64,000 nt of DNA from assembly GCA_949284695.1 (NCBI GenBank), contig CASDWJ010000025.1:1-64000 (forward strand), written 5' to 3'. The number at the start of each line of letters is the position of its first letter. Positions within the stretch are counted from its first letter, which is position 1. A program made the translations under genes and the position numbers. Below are positions 37,201 through 49,200 of this stretch, one piece after another. The notes beneath the pieces were generated by a model. The model was not told the origin of the DNA. It did no database searches and saw only the letters and a program-made list of their open reading frames with translations. Origin of the DNA: an uncultured Christensenella sp. (GTDB taxonomy: Bacteria; Bacillota; Clostridia; Christensenellales; UBA3700).

Positions 37201-40200
37201 GGATTTCGAAGGCTACGTCAGGGCAAAGGCAAATACCAACGTCGGAATGATCGCGGCGAGGATACTCGACGGCGTGACGACGGCAAAGGACGCGGACGGC
37301 AACGAAGTCACGGTATCCAACGTCAATACCGATTATCTTAAGAACCTCGTATGGCAGAATTCCTGCGAGGGCGACAGTAACTGGGCGACTTCTGAAAATT
37401 ATGCGGATTATACCGAGACGTTCGGCTCCAACGAAAACGTGGCGATACTCGGTTACGCTCCCGTGACCATAGATTCCACGTCTCCCGATCTGCGCGGCTC
37501 GGGCATGAGGATATGGCTGACCAACAACCTCTACGCAACGAGGAGCACGGTCGCAGACATGGTGATCACCTGGACGGCAACGGGTGTGCTCAACGTCGCG
37601 ATCGACAGCTCGATGAGCTGGCAGAGCCTCACGCTCTCCACGGTATATTACGACGAAAGCGAGAGCGAGCTTTCCAACAGATTCAAACAGATAAACGATT
37701 ACGGCAACCTCGGTTCTCTGTCGCAGACCTCTCTGTCGGTCAACGTGACCGACGCGCTTGCCGCCATCGCCAATTCGGCGGCGACCTTCCCGCACGGGAT
37801 ATATATGCTCAAGGTAGCGTATAAAGAGGTTTATATTTACAATCAGAAAGAACTCATCGCGTTCTTCTCTCTGCCGACTTCTTACGACAATCTTGACGGT
37901 AGCGGCGGCAATCAGTATTACAGCGAGGTCGACGGGCTTATAGGCGCCTGGACGGGCGAGCACGGCACCAAAGAGGAGTACAGAAACGCAGAGATAGGCA
38001 TTCTCGCCAACGACATCACGATCAGCTACGGTCTCGTACGCGTGACGATGAGCCCGCAGAAGATACTCGAAGGCAACGGCAAGACCGTGACCTTCGATTT
38101 CAGCGCGGACGGAGTGCTTTCGAGCGACGGCACGCTCGCGACAAAACGTCTGACCACGGATACCGACGACAAGAATTACAGTTTACTTATGCCTGCGGGC
38201 GTGACAGGAGCGGCTTCCGAATACGACGCCAACTATATCTACGGCAGCAGGAACGCAAGTTTTGCCCGTTATATCGGCGGCACCAACGTACTCAGCGAAT
38301 ACAATATCAATACTATCAACACCCTCAGCAAGGTCGGTATCAGAGTGGGCGGCTTGTTCGTCGGCAGGAACCTCGGCACGATTCAGAACGTCAACTTCGT
38401 CGTGCCGCAGAGCGTCAAGATGAGCAACCAGAATTACGGCACGTTCACTCTGACCGGTATCGTCTGCGCGGTAAACGCGGGCACGATCGACAATTGCTCC
38501 GTGACGATTGAAGAAGACGTCAAGGTGGGCACTTACAGATACACCAACAGCAATAAAGACAACGCCAACGAAGTCGACACCAACAGCGTGTCCTCGCCGT
38601 GGATAAACACCGCGGCGGTATCGGGCGGTATAGCGGGACTTCAGTACGGCACGGCAGACAGACCTTCTTATATCTCCAACAGTACCGTCACGCTGAGCGA
38701 GGGCAGTGAATTCAGGGCGGAATCTCAGGTCTCCTCGTTCTATTGGCTGAACAGACTCGACAACATCTACGCATATGCGGGCGGCGTGGTCGGCTGGCTG
38801 ACGAGCGACAGTACGATCTACAATATCACCGTCAACGGAAGCGGTACGATGACAGCGTGGGGCGAGCTGAACATGGGCGGCAGCGGCAGCGGCTTCAGCA
38901 ACGGCAGAAAGGTCACCAGCGCGGGCGCGATAGTCGGACTCAACTCCGACCACCAGAATTATTCGATGAGCCAGAACGACGGCGAGTACGGTCTGATCGA
39001 CGGCGTCATCTGTAACTGGAACGGCGCGGCCTATTATCTGACGACTTCGGGCGACAACATCTACCAGTCGGGCAGGATGAACTATTATATGGGCGCACAG
39101 CTCGTCGGTATCGCAGAGCAGAACACTCTCAACAACATCTACTTCATGTACGGTATCGACAATTATCAGACCTTCCATCAGGACAACTGGTATTACGGCG
39201 ACAACGCAGACGCGAGAAAGGCAAGCGAAGCGTTTGCGGAAAAATACGATTATATCGTGTCAAGAGCGGTCCAGCTTCTTGAAAGTGACACCTTCCCGTA
39301 TTCAGCGGTCTACGCGATAGCCCAGAAGAGCGGCAGCAGCGCGGGTGTCACCGAGGTCGCTTACAGGAATGCGGACGGAAGCGTGACCGTCAATCTTGAA
39401 GACAAGGTGATAGACGGAACGACCGTTCCCGCGTTTACTTTTGAAAATTACGCGAATTATCAGGACGCCGTAGACGCTTCTGCTGTTTCCGGCGCGACCA
39501 ACTTCTCGCTGTATGTGGCTGAAGGCACCACGTTCTACGTCGCCAACCAGTATTTCCCGAGGATAACGTCGACCATGGACAGCGGAGGGGATAAGAATCT
39601 CGACTTTGTCGGCGCGCGCGCGGCGGCGATGATCACGAGCAACAATACCACGGACTGGAACTGGACGTTCAAACCCAACAACGTCTATCTGAACGAGGTC
39701 GGTTTCGGCGTGGACGAGACGAACGGTACTGAGATAGACGTCAACGACCCCGACACCACGGCATATCTGTCCTTCCAGACCACGAGTATCACATCGGACG
39801 TCGAAGTCAACGTCTCGCTCAAGACAGACAATATGGGCGCGCAGTTCGTCTGGAAGACGATAGAGGTGTGGTTCTTCGCCGACGGCGGTTCGACGCTCAG
39901 CGAGCTCACTTATTATGACAACGTGACCTCACTCGAGCAGGCGAAAGCCAACAACAGTTTCGTCAAGATATTCGACCGCGAAAACGACGGCACAGACTTC
40001 ATGTTCACCTACGTCATGGGTATGGCGATCAGGGTAGCGATGGACGAAAACCGCTATTATTACGACGATACCGCGGGCGTATTCTATGACAGCGTTGCAA
40101 AGATTTACGACGGCACGACGATCGAAGACCCGATGTTGTATTACGCCGACGAGGACGGCAACAGGATAGAAAGCCTCGGCGAGGTCTCGGCTTCGCTGAT

Positions 40201-43200
40201 GAGTCCCTCTTATTACCGCGACAGCGCGGACGGAAGCAGTACGGTCAAACTCGGAGGAAAGAATCAGACCGTGCAGGCGGGCGCGTACCGTATAAGAATC
40301 AGCTTCACGTCGGAGGGCGGAGAAAACTCCAAGGTCAATACGACCAACCGCACGATGATGTTCTCTGACTTCGACCACATCGACATCTATACCGTCGTGC
40401 TTCCCAAGGGCGTGGCGCAGAACGGAGTAGCCGTCTCCAAGACGTATGACGGCACGACGGAGTACGGCGCGTCGACCACCGTGTTCTCGGGTATGATATC
40501 GGGAGACTCGGTTGCGCTGTCAGACGGCGTTTACTCGACATTCAATGCGGGATCGGGCAATATATTCAAGGCGACGTTCAGCACCTTCGTATTCAGTTAC
40601 GCGGTGATGACAGCCGACGGACTCGAAATAAAGGAAGTTGCGATCTCGCTGTTCGCGGGCGATTACGATACGCCCAATTACGCGCCCGTGACTACGGTGC
40701 AGACGGGCAATATCGTGCTCACAGACGGCGCGACCGATTTCTATAACACGCCGAGCGGCAACTATCAAGGCACGATCAGGAAAAAACAGATATGGCTGAC
40801 CGACGTCGATCTCGATATGTTCGGCAGGACGTTCACCGAGGGAGGCGTCAACCCGCCGATAGAGTACGACGCTCTGACCACTTACGATACCGAGGCGTTC
40901 GCGGAAGGCTCAACCATATTGCAGACGGAGCTTTCGCTCTCCTCCGACAAGTCGGAACTGACAATGAAGGGTTACAGGGCAAGCGAGAACGTCAGATTCA
41001 CGATCACGTTCCTGCCTGCGGGTAGCACAATATACGAAAGCAGCGTCAAGAACTACGGCACTTACCGCGTCTACCTCAACATAATCGACAGCCAAAACTT
41101 CACTCTCTACGAGAACAGCGCCGAGACGACGCGCATGTATATCGGCCAGCTTTCGATCACGGAATACGAGATACAGTCTGCCGACGTCACTTACGTCATA
41201 TCTTCGGGATACCTCAGCAAGATATTCGACGGCAACGGCACGATACCGTTCACGTTCAATCCTTCCAACCTCAGGATAATCGCCAAGAACGGCTACAAGG
41301 TACAGCCCGACGAATACACGCTCACTACGGGCGCTATGTACACTACCTCCAAGAACGGCAACGCCAAGGTCACGGCTAAAGACGCGGGCGAATACGATAT
41401 CTACTTTGAGATCTCCAACTTCAACTGTCCTCTGGGCAACTACGTGCTCAACGACATGACCGTTTCGTTTGTCGATACAAACGGCAACAAGATCAGTTAT
41501 TTCGTTCTGCCCAAAGAGATCAGGCTCGCTTCGGCGACCAAGGAATTTGACGGTAGTGCGAACGCGGACGCGTCTGCGACCACGTTCACATACGATTCGG
41601 GTTATGCGCCGATAAGCGGCAGCGGCGACGTGTTCGGGCTGCAATACGCTTCGGTCGACGCGGGCGCGAATATAAACGTCACGTTCACAGGCGCTTCGAC
41701 GCTTACTCTCAACGGCACGAGATACAACGTCGTTTCGGTCGTTGAAGGCGCGAACAAGGGCACGGACAACTATTTCGTCAGCAACGTGACGGCGGCTAAG
41801 GGCAACATCACTCCCGTTCAGGTCACGCTCGTCAGCGCCACGATGACGTACAACAACAGGAATTATATAGATTACCGCGCGGAGGGTACCGAGGTCGTCA
41901 TCAACAACGCTTCGGGCGAAAGGGTCAACATCTATCCGTCCGCGACCTTCAACAATAAGAACGCGGGCACGAACAAGACCGTCACATTCGCTACGGACAG
42001 CGAGACGATCGCGGGTAAGAGATACAACAAGCTGGTCAATTCGGCCTACGTGTCGTCGGCTTTGCCGGGTACGGGCGCAGGCTTTGCGGGCAACTATTAC
42101 GTCCAGAGCACCGTGTGGAACAACGTGGGCGAGATCGTCAAGAACACACTGTCTCTCAGCGACATAGCGGGCAATGTGACGATAATCCATACCAACGGCA
42201 ACTCCACCGTTAGCGGTAGCGATCTGGCGTTTGAAAATCTGAGCGGGCAGTCTTATATTTACCGTTACGGATATTATGTGGGATTCGAGATAAATCCCTC
42301 CGCCATCCTGCTCGAGGACGATCTGCTCTCGGATCACCTGACCGTCGCCGTCACCAACACGACCAACACCACCAACGGATACGTGGGCGCGTACAGGCTC
42401 GAGTTGCAGATAACGGGCAGTGACTACGACTGGGATATCGACGTGAGTACGGGCGACAGAGTGGTCACAGATTTCAGGGTGGAGAGACAGACGCTAGGCG
42501 TCGGCAACGTCAGCGCGACCCTGCCTTCTTACGAGTATACCTACGTGTCCAACACGACGCGCACCAATCTCACTCCGACGGTGACGGTCACCGACCTCAA
42601 CAACAGGGTGATCACCTCAAGCGACGGACTTACCTACAGCCTCAGCGCGTTCACTAATACCAACTACTATTTCAGCACGAACAGATATTCCAACAATTCC
42701 GTGCTTGACGTGGGCGATTATTACTTCACGGTAGCTCCCGTTTTCGCCGGCGCGGACAATATCAACTATTACTATTCGGGCTCCGGATACAGGATAGATT
42801 TCTGCGTATATCCCTATACCGTGACGAGCATTAGGGCGACCAAGGAGTTCGACAACACCAACGCGTTTGACACAGAGGGCAACGAAGCCGTGTTTGAATT
42901 CAGGGCGGGCGATCCGTTCACTCCCGCGGGCACGTATTCTTCGGCTACGGCGGGATCGGGTAAAGGACTCAATCTCGATTACGTGCAGACCACGATAAAC
43001 GGCACGACTTACAGGCTCCTCAGGGACGTCGGCGGCAGAGTGACCAACAATACCTGGAACACCGCGACGGGTACGATCGAGAGATACACCATATCGTCGA
43101 GCGAGTTGAACGCCTATATCATGGGCTGGGTAAAGGACAGCACAGAGAGACAGCTCCTTTCGGTCAGTTCGGGTTCTCCGCAGCTTGAATACCGCTCGGA

Positions 43201-46200
43201 TACCGCTGCGGGATATTCGGCTGATCACTTCCTGTTCGACGCTACGGGCATGAGTTACGGCTTTACCGCGTCGAGGAACGCGTCGTCTCTGAGAATAGTT
43301 CAGAACGGAAGCGTCGTCGAAACGCTGTCGTTGAGTATAGTGCTCAGCGGTGCGGGTACGTTTACGTTCAGACAGGGCGATACGAGTCTGCAGGTGCTCC
43401 CGGCAGGTACGTACAACGGCGTTGTCTCGATAGTGTCTTCGCAGAACTTCGCGCTTGAAACCGGCGCGGGAAGAATAGGGTTCACCGTCAATAAACAGGA
43501 GATAAACGGCGGCGGAGCGACCGGCAGCGCCAACGTGGTCATAACGCTCGGCGGCGAATTCTCTTATATGTACGGCGAGAGCGGCTTCAATCTGCCTGAG
43601 GCAAGCGACGCCAAGTTCGTCTATACGATGAACATAATCGACAAATACACGGGCAAGATCGCGGCGACCTATACGCAGGCTGACGCGGTCATAGGCACTC
43701 TCGAATATACACTTGCCGCAGACGCGACAGACTACCTGACCTCGCTTGACGGACCGCTCTATATAGGCGGTTACTACGTCTGGGCGAGCGATATAGCCGA
43801 GGAGATAATCGTCAACTACTCGATACCCGAGGGATCGCGCATTGCGGTCTATACCGCGGGTACGGCTGTGCCCGAAGTCCCCGACGAGGGTGAAGACGGC
43901 GGCGAGAGCGGAACGGGCGAGGGTACGGTCACGATCCCGTCGCTTGCGGCAGAGCCCGCATACTTCATCCTGCCGCGTACGCTCAATATCGAGAGCGTTG
44001 CCAAGACTTACGACGGCACTGATTCGTTCAACGGCGCGGTGCTTACGAGCGACGCTCTGGCGGCAGACGCTCTGACGGCAGAGACGCTCGGCGGAATTTA
44101 CGCTTCGCCCAACGCGAATTACGACAGCACGGGCACGACGTATATCGACGGCAACAAGGGCAGCGATTATCTGCTCATCAACGTGACGGCGGTCACGGTC
44201 AACGGCGTTGCTTACTATACGCTTGCTACGGGCGGCGTGGCGGGCAACTACTGCCTGACGGGCGAATTCAACGGCACGGTGATGTCGGTCACTGGCGCAA
44301 AGATAATGAGAAAAGCCGTGGACGGGTCGGCGGTCACCCTGACTTCAGACACCTTCGAGACGGTCTACGGATCAGACTCTCCCGCAGAGCTTCCCGAAGT
44401 GACCGCGGACTTCGGCGGTGCGACGGAGATCGTCGTATACGCAGAAGAAAACGTCGTCTATAAGCAGGGCGGCGAGGTCGTGGATATGCCCGCAAACGTG
44501 GGCGGCTACGAGATGTATCTTACGGGTATCGCGTTCGACAACTACGAAGTGTCGGGCGGCATCAGCGAAGTGCTCGTCAACGCGGGCAGGAATTCCGCGG
44601 GAGAAGGCGAGGAAGGCGCAGGCGGAGAGACCGGGGGCGCCGAAAGCGGCGGAGAGACCGGAGGCACCGACAGCGGCGAAGAAGGCGGAGAGGAAGAAGC
44701 TCAGCCCGAGACGTATACATATTATATTGTACCGCAGACGGTCGTCATCTCGAGCGTCGTCAGGTTCTACGACAAGGGTACGGAACTGGGATATCTCGCA
44801 GAGGGCGAGGACGGAGTCTCGGCACAGGTCACCGTGACGGACGCAGAAGGCAACGTGATAACCGACGAGGCGGGAGATCCCGTCGTACTGCGCGTGCAGG
44901 GCAGGTTCGTCGACGCGGGCGCGGGCAAGAACAAGGACGTGCTCGCAGACTTCACGCCGTTCGGATATTACGTCAACTTTGAGACGAGCACGGTCAATAT
45001 GTATTACAGACTGATCGTGGTCGGCGAGGACGGCACGGGCAACGTGGCGAGCAACTATTGTCTGGCGACGTCGGACAGCGTTCTGCTCCCGGGTCAGTTC
45101 GACGAGGGTTATGTGCCCGAGGATCCCGACAACGACGACACCCCCGTCGTCAACAACAACATCATATATAATATGACGCTCGCGGGCGCGGGCACGATGA
45201 TACCTGCTCCGCTGACGGTCGAGGGCATAAGCAAGGTCTACGACGGCACTTACGCGATCACCGCGGGTACGGTCACGGGTATGCTCGCAGGCGACGAAGC
45301 GCTGACGGTCGCAAAGTGGAGATACGAAGACAAGAACGCCGGCATAGGCAAGGCGGTCGGCATAGAGACTGACGGCGAGGTATACGAATACGACGGCGTG
45401 ACCTATTATGCGGTCTACATGACGTCCGGGGACGAAAAGATATTGTCCGATTACGGCGTAGCGGCGACCGGTTTTGTAAGCATAGCCGAGACGACGGTCA
45501 ACGAGGACGGTCAGGAGGTCGAGGAGACGGTGATCTACGCGGTCGTCGCAGGTGCGGGAGAGATCACTCCTTACGCGCTGACGACGGCGGACTTCTCGGG
45601 CGTGAACGTCGCGGGTATCGCGGCAAACCGCATCGAATACAATTCTTCGAGGACATACACGGTCGGAGAAGTGAGGGCTATGCTCTCCGCGCTCGGATTC
45701 AGCGCGTGGGCGGCGAACGTCAACGGCACGCTTACGTTCACGTTCGACAACGGGGACGAGCTGACCTTCACGGCGACGCTGGGCGGAGGAACGACAGCGC
45801 ACGACGCGGGCACTTACACCGTATCGCTGACGCTTACAAGCGCGGGCAACTACACGATGGCGGCGCCTTATACCGTCGACTTCGTGATCGTAAAACAGCA
45901 TATATCGGCGGTCTACGTGATCACGGGCGATCTCTGGAAAGAATACGACGGCACGGGCACGCTTCCCGCGTATACTACCGACGGCTGGACGGTCTATGCG
46001 GTAGACAGACAGGGCGCGCTCATAGATCCGTCCGCATTCGAAGGCGCAGATCTGTCGGCGGCGCAGATAGTGTTCAGGAGATACGTAGAGGAGGAGGCGG
46101 CATACGAGTACTTCTCGCCCGTCAACGCGTATACCGACCCCGGTTACGAGATCTACGTCAACGGAATTACGCTTGACTCGACCAACTACACGTTCGCGTC

Positions 46201-49200
46201 CACAGACGACGCGGCGGGTTGCGTCTCCTTCGATCAGGATACGCTGACGGCGCAGAGGGCGCATTACGTGATCCGCCCGTTCGTGATAACGCTTGCCGAC
46301 GGCGCGTTCGACAGCAAGAAGTTCGACGGCGCGTTCTCCCTGAGGATAGAGGGAGTGAACGGCGAGACGGTGATTGTCGGCGACAGCGGCGGGGTCAACG
46401 CTTCGCTCGCGGGCATTTACGGCAATCTTTCGATCAACCCTTATATCAGCGGCGTGGCGGTCTCTGACGAGGCGCTCAATCAGGAGAGCGCGGCGGGCAA
46501 CTACGCGCTGTATTACGACGGCTCCGAGGTCGGCGCGGATACCGTTCTGCAGATAACCGGGTATACCGTGACGAGCGCGGACGTACTCGTCGCAGAGCGC
46601 GAACACACGACCTACAGAATAGGAATAAGCGGTTTGCAGGGTCTCGACTTCCTGTTCGCAAAGACGACGGATATCTCCGACGAGGCGCGCGGACGCATCG
46701 AGGAGAAACTGATGACGGGCGAGACGTGGACGGGCGGCAGTTTTGATTCCGCATCCGACTTCGCGCTCCTCAACAAGGCGGTTGCCGACGTGTTCGCACT
46801 TTATGTGAACAACGGCGCGGGCGCGGTAGTTCCGTCTACAGACGTCGCTTACGCGTTCGATTCGTTCGGATACAAGGCGCAGGGCGACGGGTACGTGCTC
46901 ACGTTTACCTTCGCCGGCATAAGCGGCTACGATAACGATACCGCGACGGACAGATACACCTTCGTGATAACGGGCGCTTCCGACGACGTGAAGTCCACCA
47001 ACTATTCGACGACTTCTTCCGAGCTCGAGAGCGGTCAGCTCACGGTCCCGGCGGCGGGCGCGGGAGTTGCGGTCTCCACAAGCGAAGAACTCGTCGACGC
47101 GATAAAGAACAACAAGACGTTCTATCTCGCCAACAGCATTTACGGCGCAGATCTTTCCTCGGTCGCCGACGCGACGTTCACGGGCACGATGGACGGCAGA
47201 GGATATGTGCTGTCGATCTCGGGCGGGGCTTCGGTCAACGCGGCGAGCGGCGCGGCGGGATTGCTTGTCGCGGTCAACAACGGTACGATACGCAACCTCT
47301 CGGTAAAACTGATTTCGGATAATACGATCGGCGCGGCTAAGGCGGGAGGTCTTGTGGGAGTCAACAACGGCACGATAGAAAACGTGTCTGTCGAGCTCGT
47401 CGGAGACGTCACGTATACCGGCGCGACGTACGCGGGCGGCATCGCGGGTGAGAACACGGTAAGCGGCGTTATCGACAACGTCAGCTTCGTATATTCCGCA
47501 GACGTGACGGCGAGCGGAGCGACGTTCGGCGGCATCGCGGGCAACAACGCGGGCACGCTGCAAGAAGTCGCGGTCAGAGTCAACGAGAGCGCGGGCGCGG
47601 GCAATTATACCGTGAGCGCGGGTCCGGCGGGCTACATCGCGGGAGTGTCGACGGGCACGGCGAGCGGCGTTATCGTGGCGATACAGACGGGCAGACTCGT
47701 CGGCGCGAGCGCGCTGTGGGCGGGCGGTACGACGACGGCAACGGGCGTATATGCATACTTCGCGGTCGACGGTGCGGAGGGAGAAGATCTGTCTCTGCTC
47801 GAGCCTTATCCCGAGGGATATATCGGCTATTACTTCGCGACGGCAGACGACTATACGACGGACGGCGCGGCGCACAACGAGCTGACCTCGGCGGGCGAAT
47901 ATAACAAGTCTTATTACGTCGACTATACTAATGGCGGCGCGGGATACGTCGCGATCGAGGCGATCGCCGCATACAACAGATTTATCTGGGACGGTTACGG
48001 CGTCAGCTACCGCACCGCGTTCGGTGACGGCAACGTCGGATCTTCGCTCAACAGGATAGTCGCGCTCTTCGCGGCGGGCGGTATCGCGGCGCAGTTCGAC
48101 GGCACGACTGTCGTCACTTCGGGAGTCGACGCGTTCAACGTCGCAACCGGCGTGCGCGGCGGTACGGTGGACGTCGAGGGCGACGTCGAGACGAGCGTCA
48201 AAGAGGTCGTCTATACGGGCGAAGTGCAGGTCTACAAAGTCAACATGACGGTCACGACGGGCGGCGTATCCGAGACCAAAGAGCTGTCTGTCGCGGGCAC
48301 CGACGCGGGCTATTACAGCAAGGCGAGTCTTGAGGGCATCATCGGCGGCGGCGCGGGCGGCGAGACGATTGGCAACGTCACCTACGACAGCGGTTCGAGG
48401 ACGGAATACACGTTCTCGGGCGGCGGCGCAACGGTCGCAAGCGGTATCGCGCTCGTAATATATCCCGAACAGATAAACGCAGACGACGTCTCGGCGAGCA
48501 AGTATTACGACACGACTTCGGCGGGCACGCTCACGCTTACGGACGGAGATAAGACCGCGGGCACGCTCGTGGGCAATTATTACGACGAAGCGGGCGCAAC
48601 GACTTCTCAGGTCGCGTCGGCTGTGAAATTCGGCTTCGCGTCGTTCGGCGCGCTGACGAGAAGCGTTCTCTCCAAGAGCGGCGTGCTCTACGGCATAACC
48701 GAGAAAACGGACGACGAAGGAGTCGTCACATACGATATCCAGCCGATAAGCGTGGGCTCGGGCGACGACGCGGTGCAGTTCACGGTCAATACTACGGTCG
48801 GCTCGGCAAGCGTGCGCGATCTGATGATAGCTTACAGCAGGCTCGTCGACGAGGATCGCGCCAACGAATTGCTCGGCGCAGAGCAGTTGTCGGGCTACAC
48901 GTTCGTCAAAGTATACGACTTTACGGCTGACGTCTCCGCAGGTGCGGGCAACGTCGCGACGGTCGGCGGCAATATCGTGTTCAGACCCGTGCTCTCGGGC
49001 GACAACGGCGGCAATTATTCGCTGTATTCGGCAGAGTGGGTCGTCTCGCCCGATACGACCGTCGGAGCGGACGAAAGCGGATTTACGATGGACGAAAACG
49101 CGATGACCGTAGCGGGCGCGATCATCCCGATAGATCTCGGAGTGACGGCACAGTACGCGATCGGCAGAGATCAGTCTTACAACTCGGCGATGCTCGATCC